DNA of 6,553 bases from Clostridia bacterium (GTDB lineage Bacteria > Bacillota > Clostridia > Christensenellales > Borkfalkiaceae), in NCBI GenBank assembly GCA_029063275.1, contig JAIDOO010000368.1:1-6553 (forward strand), in the 5' to 3' direction. Shown here piece by piece: positions 1-5,200 of the stretch (positions are counted from its first letter, which is position 1; every line of letters begins with the position of its first letter). The position numbers and the translations under genes are program-made. A model generated the notes under the pieces. It saw only the letters and a program-made list of their open reading frames with translations. It was not told where the DNA came from and searched no databases.

Positions 1-75
1 TGGGGTGTCGCCAAGCGGTAAGGCAACGGACTCTGACTCCGTCATTCGTTGGTTCAAATCCAGCTACCCCAGCCA
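1..75 (+). tRNA. tRNA-Gln (anticodon CTG)
   Basis: A complete cloverleaf can be drawn. The acceptor stem TGGGGTG pairs with TACCCCA. The D arm is GCC/GGC. The anticodon stem ACGGA/TCCGT encloses the loop CTCTGAC, so the anticodon is CTG, reading CAG (Gln). The T arm GTTGG/CCAGC encloses TTCAAAT. The discriminator G is at 72 and an encoded CCA is at 73-75. The weak U1-A72 first pair is typical of bacterial tRNA-Gln. The gene is intact, so integration next to it has preserved tRNA function. A T-tract at 83-89 follows directly and may help end the transcript, but no stable stem precedes it. Confidence 0.97.
50..75 (+). other. Probable attachment core (attL) in the tRNA 3' end
   Basis: The T arm and acceptor 3' strand of tRNA-Gln lie 89 bp from the integrase stop codon, and tyrosine integrases commonly recombine within this part of a tRNA gene. 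The exact core cannot be fixed, because the matching copy at the right end of the element is outside the window. The limits given are an inference from typical tRNA-located att cores. Confidence 0.45.
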
Positions 76-89
76 AAAAGCCTTTTTTT

Positions 90-114
90 CGTGTATTTTT
101 GACCAAAATTCACG
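90..114. repeat. Imperfect inverted repeat between tRNA and integrase
   Basis: The arms CGTGTATTTT (90-99) and AAAATTCACG (105-114) pair over nine of ten positions around the five-base loop TGACC. A second GACC/GGTC pair (101-104 with 122-125) followed by a run of seven T (126-132) overlaps it. It could be a weak terminator for the tRNA transcript or part of the integrase binding region. No T-tract follows the larger hairpin directly, so a terminator role is uncertain. Confidence 0.4.
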
Positions 115-139
115 ATTAAAAGGTCTTTTTTTATGCCGT

Positions 140-161
140 TTTGGGTGTAAATTTGGGTGTA
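140..161. repeat. Tandem direct repeats, possible integrase arm sites
   Basis: The ten-base word TTTGGGTGTA occurs at 140-149 and again at 152-161, a period of 12 bp, just past the integrase stop codon and 65 bp from the tRNA. Closely spaced direct repeats beside the attachment site are typical arm-type sites bound by the N-terminal domain of tyrosine integrases. The repeat is seen directly; the function is inferred from position. Confidence 0.5.
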
Positions 162-163
162 GG

Positions 164-1240
164 CTATTCCGTAATAAATTTAACCTTGTTCATCTGCTTT
201 ATCATAAAATCGTCTTTATAGTGTACGTAAGTTTTACCGACAAGCCGTTCGGGACTATCACCCATCCATACTTCGACTATTTCTTCCCTTACGCGTTCTG
301 CGCACATCGACGCGAATGTATGCCTCAGGTTGTAAAAGGTAACGCTGTTGTCATTAAATATTTTTTTAAAAAGGTCTAAGCTCTTTGGATAGGACATTGA
401 AAAGGTTATCGGTTCATCGAAGCTTATATATCCCCGCGCTTGTTTTGGTATGGGAATTTTTTTATACTCGATTTTACCACCTTTCCGCTTGCGGTTCCGA
501 CAGATTAAAAAGCCGTTTTCAAAACGCGCTTCCTTGTCAAACTCACAGGGTCGAAGTCCGAAAAAGAACATTATGTAAGCCGGTTGACGTATTCTGCCAA
601 ACTGCGGTTCTTTGATATTCCTAAAAAAGGTTCTCACCTGTTCATCAGTCAGCCTTTCCCGGCTCTCGCGCTCCGCCCGCTTGAACGGGATAAGCCCCAA
701 CGGATTATTCGTAATAATTCCGCTTGCGATTGCGTACTTAAGCGTCTGATTTAAAACGCTACGTACTTCCTCATACATTCTCGGCGCATCATCAAATTTA
801 TGCATCAATCTGTCTAAATCAATCGTCCGGATTTCGGTGATATTGCGTTTGCCTAATTCAGGCAATATAAGCCTGTCCGCAAGACTTTTATAATCGTTGC
901 AGGTATCCAAAGAAATCTGACCCCGCTTATATTCAAGCCATTCCGTAACAATGTCCTCAAGCGTAAGCTTCCTTTCTGCTTCGGCGGTCGTTGACGCATT
1001 AGTCTTCGGACCAGCTTGAAGCTGTTCAATAAACTTGCGTACAGCTTCGTCGCGGTTCTTTGAGCTTGCAAAATAATTTACGCCATTAATGCGCTTGCGA
1101 ATTTCATAAACTCCCGTTTCTTCTCGGTATCTGATATTTTTCTGCTTTCTGAATTTTTCTTTTAAATTGTTCGGCATTTTGTTTAACTCCTTTTTAGTAA
1201 AAAATAGAGTTGCCGTCTTTTCCTCGTTCTGTTTTTGCAT
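164..1240 (-). CDS. int: Tyrosine recombinase / phage integrase
   Basis: This 358-aa site-specific recombinase should integrate and excise the element at tRNA-Gln. Residues 34-61 look like an N-terminal arm-binding domain (GVYEIRKRINGVNYFASSK). Residues 93-190 form the helical core-binding domain. The catalytic domain follows, with Arg230 in GLRP, a basic beta-hairpin near 250-262, Arg306 in NLRHTF, and the probable nucleophile Tyr338 in KTYVHY. The usual HxxR histidine is Tyr303, and the usual GHS histidine is Asp328 in WMGDSP. Two starts compete. ATG at 1240 has AAGGAGG only two bases upstream. ATG at 1177 (Met22) has AAGGAG with a 9-base spacer. I keep the longer form because FTKKELNKMP before Met22 resembles, from memory, the N-terminus of related integrases. 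The stop is TAG. It follows the 52-aa gene by 8 bases and is probably co-transcribed with it. Confidence 0.93.
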   Translation of the reverse strand: MQKQNEEKTATLFFTKKELNKMPNNLKEKFRKQKNIRYREETGVYEIRKRINGVNYFASSKNRDEAVRKFIEQLQAGPKTNASTTAEAERKLTLEDIVTEWLEYKRGQISLDTCNDYKSLADRLILPELGKRNITEIRTIDLDRLMHKFDDAPRMYEEVRSVLNQTLKYAIASGIITNNPLGLIPFKRAERESRERLTDEQVRTFFRNIKEPQFGRIRQPAYIMFFFGLRPCEFDKEARFENGFLICRNRKRKGGKIEYKKIPIPKQARGYISFDEPITFSMSYPKSLDLFKKIFNDNSVTFYNLRHTFASMCAERVREEIVEVWMGDSPERLVGKTYVHYKDDFMIKQMNKVKFITE

Positions 1241-1248
1241 CGCCTCCT

Positions 1249-1407
1249 TTACGCCCGGAAAGTAAAGTATTTTTCCGACGGCGTTTTTTTTACGCTCTCT
1301 ATCAGAGCGGCGCGCTCCTGGTCGTCCGTATCGAAGAGCCGGAGCAGTTCAACCGATAAAGCGAGGATTTGCTCGCCTATGGCTTTGACCTCTTGTAAAT
1401 CTTTCAT
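1249..1407 (-). CDS. Small hypothetical protein (52 aa) upstream of integrase
   Basis: I do not recognise this gene. The frame begins with MKDLQEVKAIGEQILALSV and ends with EKYFTFRA. It is mostly helix-forming, with regularly spaced leucines in residues 13-25 and an acidic middle (DTDDQE, 26-31); there is no signal peptide or membrane segment. The start is supported by AAGGGG seven bases upstream of the ATG. That sequence is the 3' arm of the hairpin at 1411-1439, so translation may depend on hairpin opening. The stop codon lies 8 bases before the integrase ATG, with the AAGGAGG in between, which suggests translational coupling. Position just upstream of int is where an excision factor or integration helper might sit, but the sequence shows no winged-helix motif, so no function is assigned. 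Confidence 0.7.
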   Translation of the reverse strand: MKDLQEVKAIGEQILALSVELLRLFDTDDQERAALIESVKKTPSEKYFTFRA

Positions 1408-1410
1408 AAT

Positions 1411-1439
1411 AAAACCCCTTGACGAAATGTCGTCAAGGG
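1411..1439 (-). terminator. Strong hairpin with T-rich tail; terminator or attenuator
   Basis: The arms CCCTTGACGA (1416-1425) and TCGTCAAGGG (1430-1439) form a perfect 10-bp stem with a 4-base loop. On the minus strand the stem is followed by GTTTTATT and then immediately by the ATG of the 52-aa gene. It ends the repressor transcript 11 bases after its stop codon. The AAGGGG of the 3' arm is also the Shine-Dalgarno for the 52-aa gene, so a read-through transcript would have that site sequestered. On the plus strand the trailing sequence is only CATTTTAA, so rightward termination is less likely. Confidence 0.8.
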
Positions 1440-1450
1440 CATTTTAATCT

Positions 1451-1816
1451 TTACGCTTTTTTCTGTAAATCGCTTGTATCCGCACCGGTCAGACCGCGTA
1501 CGGTATTTTTTGCAATGTCTTGCAAGTACGGCGAGAGCCGCCGGAAATCGGCAAGCAGTTCACGTTCTGCAGTCGTTAAGCTCTCCCCCATCGGCGCGGC
1601 GGTCATTATTCCGAAATCGTCTTCGATACCGAGTAAATACCCTGCCGACACCTCAAAAAAAACGGCAAGCCGTCCGACGACGTTCGCCGTCGGTTCAACC
1701 AAATTGCATTCATATTGCGATAAGACACTTCTTGAAATTCCGATTTTATCCGATACTTCTTTCTGTGTCAGTCCTTTATTAAGTCTTAATTCTTTAATTA
1801 AATCGCCGATACCCAT
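1451..1816 (-). CDS. XRE-family transcriptional repressor (cI-like)
   Basis: This 121-aa protein is a likely lysogeny repressor. Residues 3-60 form a Cro/cI-type helix-turn-helix; GLTQKEVSDKIGISRSVLSQ (15-34) contains the two helices. The C-terminal part, including LTTAERELLADFRRLSP, is a short helical region common in small phage repressors and probably mediates dimerisation. There is no LexA-like protease domain, so RecA-driven self-cleavage is not expected. I choose ATG 1816: it opens directly into the HTH fold, whereas the upstream in-frame TTG at 1855 would add unrelated residues and read through the promoter. No Shine-Dalgarno precedes the ATG, but TATAAT ends six bases before it, which fits a leaderless mRNA. 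The operators beside it are probably its own targets. The stop is TAA. Confidence 0.9.
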   Translation of the reverse strand: MGIGDLIKELRLNKGLTQKEVSDKIGISRSVLSQYECNLVEPTANVVGRLAVFFEVSAGYLLGIEDDFGIMTAAPMGESLTTAERELLADFRRLSPYLQDIAKNTVRGLTGADTSDLQKKA

Positions 1817-1822
1817 AAAAAA

Positions 1823-1831
1823 ATTATAACA
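1823..1831 (-). promoter_or_regulatory. Extended -10 promoter for the repressor (leaderless start)
   Basis: On the minus strand TGTTATAAT forms an extended -10 element (TG-N-TATAAT). Six T separate it from the repressor ATG, so transcription would begin at or within a base of the start codon. No good -35 lies 17 bases upstream, which is tolerated with an extended -10. The lambda cI transcript from PRM is a known leaderless precedent. Operators sit immediately upstream, so autoregulation is plausible. Confidence 0.6.
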
Positions 1832-1838
1832 AATTGCG

Positions 1839-1862
1839 TGTCGATATCTTGACAAATGTCAA
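1839..1862. promoter_or_regulatory. Operator cluster O1 overlapping the rightward -35
   Basis: Two overlapping dyads are visible. TGTCGATATCTTGACA (1839-1854) is an imperfect 16-bp palindrome. TTGACA-AA-TGTCAA (1849-1862) has perfect 6-bp arms. Both use TGTC/GACA half-sites as in the dyad at 1884-1907. The cluster covers the rightward -35 and lies just upstream of the leftward -10, so one bound repressor could block one promoter and influence the other. Confidence 0.6.
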
Positions 1863-1880
1863 TAAATCAACTAATATAAT
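1849..1880 (+). promoter_or_regulatory. Rightward sigma-A-type promoter for the virion operon
   Basis: A perfect -35 TTGACA (1849-1854) is followed after 17 bases by TAATAT (1872-1877), and after 20 bases by a perfect TATAAT (1875-1880). Either -10 would start transcription around 1884-1888, at the edge of the second operator. No other convincing promoter is seen before the 2135 gene, so this probably drives the whole rightward operon under repressor control. Confidence 0.7.
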
Positions 1881-1883
1881 TAT

Positions 1884-1907
1884 GAAATGTCGATATATCA
1901 ACATTTC
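1884..1907. promoter_or_regulatory. Operator O2, 24-bp near-perfect palindrome at the transcription start
   Basis: GAAATGTCGATA (1884-1895) is followed directly by its near-exact reverse complement, TATCAACATTTC (1896-1907). Only one symmetric pair mismatches. The central TGTCGATATATCAACA shares TGTCGATAT with the dyad at 1839. It lies at the predicted start point of the rightward transcript, where a bound repressor would block initiation. Confidence 0.65.
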
Positions 1908-2134
1908 GTGGAGGCGGTTTGAGTTCGTGTTCAGCCACCTGCTACCGTGCGAAATAGGGCTATTTACGGCGGTTTAGCGAGGTCATTATATCGGATACCA
2001 CCACACAAATTGATAATTGACGGTTTAGGTCGCATAAAAAAGCCAAAGCATATTCAGACCAAAAGGTCAAGGCTTTCCGTCAACAAAGGGACAACCGCCG
2101 CAAGGCGTTTAGAAATTTTAAGGAGTAAAAATCA
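1908..2134 (+). other. Non-coding leader with two hairpins before the virion operon
   Basis: About 230 bases between the operators and the first rightward gene hold no convincing gene. One hairpin, 1945-1969, pairs CCGT with ACGG outside and AAATAG with CTATTT inside. A second, 2039-2076, pairs AAAGCC with GGCTTT outside and GACC with GGTC around an AAAA loop. A GGAGG at 1910-1914 has no good downstream frame. A coding-looking stretch at 2021-2128 in one frame has no start codon and is preceded by in-frame TGA (2018) and TAG. In filamentous phages, intergenic hairpins serve as packaging signal or replication origin; whether these do is unknown. Confidence 0.4.
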
Positions 2135-3352
2135 ATGGCAAAAAGGAAATCGAACCGCGGCGGATATGCCGCAAAAACAAACAAGCGCCCGTCTGCTGTA
2201 GGAATTATAGCCGCGCTGGCGATACTGCTTGCGGTGGTGTACGTTATAACGTCGCTTGCTGTCGGCATACGCGCGGGCGCACCCGTATGGAATCCGCTGA
2301 ACTGGGGCAACGCCGCGCCCGCGACGTCTGACGGCGGCGACAACTCAAACGATAACGACGATAACGGCGACGAGCTTACGCCGGGCGGCAACGTGTTAAA
2401 CGTAATCGAAAGCAACGGTATAATGCCTTTATCGGAACAAATCCCGGTCGAAGATTATGCGGTATACGGCATATCGGAAGAAACGGAAAATGCGTATCTG
2501 ATAACTATGATAATCGAGCCTGAAAACGCAGTAGATAAACGGCTTATCTGGTCTACAAGTTGGCAAGACAGCAACAGCGACTGGGCGCAAGGCAAAATCG
2601 CTTCGGACTATATGTCGGCAACACCTTTGACGGATTATTCCAACCAAGCGACATTGACCTGCAAAGCGGCGTTCGGCGAACCTATTGAAATCCTTGTTTA
2701 CAGCTATAACGACAGCTCCATTAACTGCACTGTGCAGTTGGACTATGTCAAACACCTTAAATATGTTGATATAGTAGTCAATCCGAATTTGCCTGACAAT
2801 ACGCAAAGAAGTTTGTTTGTAACACCGGGTTCGGGTATGACGGCTTTAACGCCTAACGGCAATATCAATACTCTTTCCGTTAAACCTTACTTTGATATTG
2901 GAACGGTTGAGGGCAATATATCGAATATCAAAACGACGTTCACGCTTTCGGAAGCGCTTAAAACCGAGTTAAATAAACAGCTCAAAGCCGGCAACGGTAC
3001 TTCGTCTTATTTGTGTCCGGATACAGTAACCTATATCGGCACTTCGTTTCAAATGCCGTTTGCTTCATTGGTTGTCGGCGGCGGGAACAGCTCGGGTATG
3101 GAAGTTATATTAAATAACTTTTTCTATCAATACGGCGTTTCCAGCAGTTCGCCGGCAGGCACAGGCTCGGGCATAGCAACGCTTGAAACCGGCGCGACTT
3201 TTACTATTACTTACACTTACGGCGATATTTTCAAACAAACGTATACGAGAAACGACGTTGTTACAGGTTTCAGAATTTGCAACGACGGATTAACAAAGGC
3301 GGCAACTGTTACGAGTTTAACGCCAGACAATGACCACTTTGTATTTTTCTAA
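2135..3352 (+). CDS. Membrane-anchored surface protein with Ig-like segment (405 aa)
   Basis: First gene of the rightward operon; start ATG 2135 has AAGGAG (2120-2125) with a 9-base spacer. A basic N-terminus (1-19, MAKRKSNRGG) precedes one transmembrane helix at about 21-45, so the bulk should face outside the membrane (type II orientation). A low-complexity acidic linker follows (66-80, rich in Asp/Asn/Gly). Residues 118-205 resemble a bacterial Ig-like (Big-type) fold: PENAVDKRLIWSTSW, then SDWAQGK, then CKAAFGEPIEI. Cys176 and Cys198 lie in this segment, and Cys294 and Cys382 in the rest. The remainder is Ser/Thr/Gly-rich and beta-prone, ending in HFVFF. I infer a virion or host-surface binding protein. 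It is not a classical coat protein, and an accessory surface protein is possible. Stop TAA, 11 bases before the next gene. Confidence 0.85.
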   Translation: MAKRKSNRGGYAAKTNKRPSAVGIIAALAILLAVVYVITSLAVGIRAGAPVWNPLNWGNAAPATSDGGDNSNDNDDNGDELTPGGNVLNVIESNGIMPLSEQIPVEDYAVYGISEETENAYLITMIIEPENAVDKRLIWSTSWQDSNSDWAQGKIASDYMSATPLTDYSNQATLTCKAAFGEPIEILVYSYNDSSINCTVQLDYVKHLKYVDIVVNPNLPDNTQRSLFVTPGSGMTALTPNGNINTLSVKPYFDIGTVEGNISNIKTTFTLSEALKTELNKQLKAGNGTSSYLCPDTVTYIGTSFQMPFASLVVGGGNSSGMEVILNNFFYQYGVSSSSPAGTGSGIATLETGATFTITYTYGDIFKQTYTRNDVVTGFRICNDGLTKAATVTSLTPDNDHFVFF

Positions 3353-3363
3353 GGCGGTACAAT

Positions 3364-4893
3364 ATGACGAATAAGCAACTAAATAAAGGTTATGTTTTAT
3401 GTTTTCTATTATCCTGCTTGTTGCTTGTCGTATCGGTAATTGGCGGGCAAGTTTACTTGCCTGCCTTTGCCGATATTGGATATACAAACGTATTGGACGA
3501 TTTAAACAAAGACCCCGATTTTGACGTCAGCAAATACCCCGCAATCAAGGGCGATTATTCTTTGCAGGTTATTCAGATAGCCGAAAGCGCGGACGGCGAA
3601 TTGTTGGTCTACGTCTACCAACCGGGCGCACAAGCGGTTGACTACAAAGCAAAAACGATTAATATCGCCCGCGAACCCGACAACAGCATTAATCTAAGCT
3701 TTGACCCCTATTCGCTTACATATCAGAACCGCACAGGCGTGTTTTACAAATACAAGGTAAACGGATTTAAAGTCAATTCAGACCCCGCGCGGTATTATAA
3801 CATATCCAACATTTTGCGCGCTTGGGACAGGTATTTGGATATGAACACGAACAACGGCAACACGGTATCGGAAGTCCCCTACGCCGTCGGGCAGTACTGG
3901 ACGGTAACCGGCACGGGCGACAACGTAAGCTATTTTATGACGACTTCGGAAATCGTTGAAATCAGGGATAAATACGTAGGTTTCGTCAATTATACGGACG
4001 GCGTAAATATCAAATGGAACGGAATGACAAACGGGTCAACCGACGCGCATTTCGTCGCGTTCTCCACCAACAAGCAAATTGACAAGCTCCTGTCCGTCAA
4101 GCTGACTTTTAACGAGCAGACTATAAATTGCAGATATTGTAGCAATATCTCGCACGCCTTAACACACGGCTATAACACATATTTCAATGTCGTTAAGAGC
4201 GACCCCGAACCGAACGAAAAAACAATTACATACAGCGAAAAAGGCGGCAACGTCGGCGGCGGGAATATCGTTCACGCCGACCCCTACGCTTGGTACCGTA
4301 TCAGAACGACGTCGGAATTTTTAGCGGACGAAAACAACAAAGACTATAATCTGACCAAAGGCACAACCGACAACGTAAAAAGCACGCAATGGGTATTGAG
4401 CTTTTCCGAAACACAACGGTATTTCAAAACCGACGAAACCGACTTTTGGCAGATATTTAACCCTGTAGGTGCGCTGTTTGTCGGGGATTTTGACGTCAGA
4501 TACACGGCGGTATCCGACGTTATGTTATTGCAACTTGAATTTGAAACGGACGGGCAGACCTACAAGCTCGGTGTGGTAGACAACAAACAGACTGGCGGAA
4601 GCACGCCCGGCAACGAGCCGACACCCGACAACCCGTTGGAACAGGCTAAACGCAATGCGATTACAAGCGTTGTAGTAATGGTGATTGTCGGCGTAATAGC
4701 CGTAATCATTCTGATTTGCATATTTGTACCCGGTGCGGCTCCTGCTATCGGCAAGGGAATTTTAACCGGGCTTTGGTGGTTGATTAGCGCCCCGGCGCGG
4801 ATTGTAAAGAGTATTGCCGCCGCCGCAGAACGGCGCAAGGCTACAGCCGCCGCAAAGTCCACTACGAGCAAAAAGACAGGCAAGAAGAAATGA
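3364..4893 (+). CDS. pIII-like anchored ectodomain protein (509 aa), putative adsorption protein
   Basis: Start ATG 3364 is preceded by the Shine-Dalgarno-like AAGGCGG. Residues 1-36 are a signal peptide with a hydrophobic core at 10-28 and probable cleavage after AFA (34-36). A large ectodomain (about 37-408) includes DYSLQVIQIAESADGELLVY and a CxxC at 256-259. A Pro/Gly/Thr linker (409-425) leads to a transmembrane helix at about 433-456. A second hydrophobic or amphipathic stretch lies at 463-483, and the tail is Lys/Ala-rich, ending in KKTGKKK. Signal peptide, ectodomain, linker and C-terminal anchor match the pIII adsorption/release protein of filamentous phages, and its place before a tiny hydrophobic protein and the assembly ATPase fits that gene order. 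From memory, similar ectodomains occur in uncharacterised Clostridia proteins. The roughly 50-residue inner tail is much longer than in Ff pIII. It overlaps the next gene by ATGA. Confidence 0.85.
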   Translation: MTNKQLNKGYVLCFLLSCLLLVVSVIGGQVYLPAFADIGYTNVLDDLNKDPDFDVSKYPAIKGDYSLQVIQIAESADGELLVYVYQPGAQAVDYKAKTINIAREPDNSINLSFDPYSLTYQNRTGVFYKYKVNGFKVNSDPARYYNISNILRAWDRYLDMNTNNGNTVSEVPYAVGQYWTVTGTGDNVSYFMTTSEIVEIRDKYVGFVNYTDGVNIKWNGMTNGSTDAHFVAFSTNKQIDKLLSVKLTFNEQTINCRYCSNISHALTHGYNTYFNVVKSDPEPNEKTITYSEKGGNVGGGNIVHADPYAWYRIRTTSEFLADENNKDYNLTKGTTDNVKSTQWVLSFSETQRYFKTDETDFWQIFNPVGALFVGDFDVRYTAVSDVMLLQLEFETDGQTYKLGVVDNKQTGGSTPGNEPTPDNPLEQAKRNAITSVVVMVIVGVIAVIILICIFVPGAAPAIGKGILTGLWWLISAPARIVKSIAAAAERRKATAAAKSTTSKKTGKKK

Positions 4894-5087
4894 AAAAGCT
4901 GATAATTACGTTTGCGGTGTTCGCGGTCGTCTTTCTGTTCGCCCGCCTGCTCTTCGGATATTACGTTGATGTTGTGGACGTGTTCCGCGTACTGCTCACG
5001 CCCTTAACTTGGCTTACCGTCGGCTTTGGCGTTGCGGCGGGTGTACTCATTATCGTGCAGATAATCAAGGAGTTTAAAAAGAAATGA
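4890..5087 (+). CDS. Small double-hydrophobic protein (65 aa), candidate coat or pVI-like protein
   Basis: Two hydrophobic segments, about 4-23 and 36-59, flank a short acidic loop (YYVDVVDVFR, 24-33), and the C-terminus is basic (KEFKKK). Size and the acidic-hydrophobic-basic order suit an inovirus coat protein after signal removal, but no clear signal-peptidase site (A-x-A) follows the first segment. Its place between the pIII-like gene and the ATPase equals that of the minor coat protein pVI in Ff phages. A further option is that it supplies the membrane anchor missing from the Zot-like ATPase. It overlaps the previous stop (ATGA) and has only a weak Shine-Dalgarno, so it is probably translated by coupling; that argues against a very abundant major coat protein. 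Confidence 0.8.
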   Translation: MKKLIITFAVFAVVFLFARLLFGYYVDVVDVFRVLLTPLTWLTVGFGVAAGVLIIVQIIKEFKKK

Positions 5088-5200
5088 GAAACTTTATTGA
5101 AGTTACATATCAGGGCAACACAAAATACGGTATATGATTTACGATAGACGAAAGCTATACCGAGCTTGCCGCATTAATCAAAGCGGCAACGGGCGAGTAA
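5084..5200 (+). pseudogene. 38-codon frame interrupted by one in-frame TGA
   Basis: The frame starts at ATG 5084, overlapping the previous stop (ATGA), with AAGGAG at 5067-5072. It ends at TAA 5198-5200, directly abutting the zot ATG at 5201. It reads MRNFIEVTYQGNTKYGI, then TGA (5135-5137), then FTIDESYTELAALIKAATGE. Both halves look coding and the frame tiles exactly between neighbours, so it is probably a real small gene with a nonsense codon at position 18. A TGG-to-TGA change would be the simplest origin. TGA serves as the normal stop in the two preceding genes, so general recoding is unlikely. Read-through, a sequencing error or recent inactivation all remain possible. A soluble protein of unknown function is predicted. 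Early termination would also weaken translational coupling to zot. Confidence 0.6.

Noticed and set aside
76..132. Clear rho-independent terminator after the tRNA
   Set aside because: T-tracts at 83-89 and 126-132 exist, but neither follows a stable GC-containing stem, so it is kept only as a possible weak terminator.
1419..1829. Plus-strand open frames opposite the repressor
   Set aside because: Ser/Arg-rich shadow of the HTH gene with no ribosome binding site; the minus-strand gene explains the region.
1817..1855. N-terminal extension of the repressor from TTG at 1855
   Set aside because: The extra residues do not belong to the HTH fold, and the stretch contains the extended -10 promoter and an operator dyad.
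1947..2201. GTG-started 84-codon plus-strand frame before the 405-aa gene
   Set aside because: It overlaps the well-supported 2135 start by 67 bases, lacks a Shine-Dalgarno at the right distance, and has low-quality composition. The competing frame at 2021-2128 looks more coding-like.
4560..4883. Minus-strand open frame opposite the anchor and tail of the 509-aa gene
   Set aside because: Its Ala/Ile-rich content mirrors the codons of the transmembrane and basic tail; no start signal on that strand.
4890..5200. General reassignment of TGA as a sense codon in this element
   Set aside because: The 509-aa and 65-aa genes both end in TGA within ATGA overlaps with their next genes, and TGG is used freely for Trp. 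A single interrupted frame does not support a changed code.
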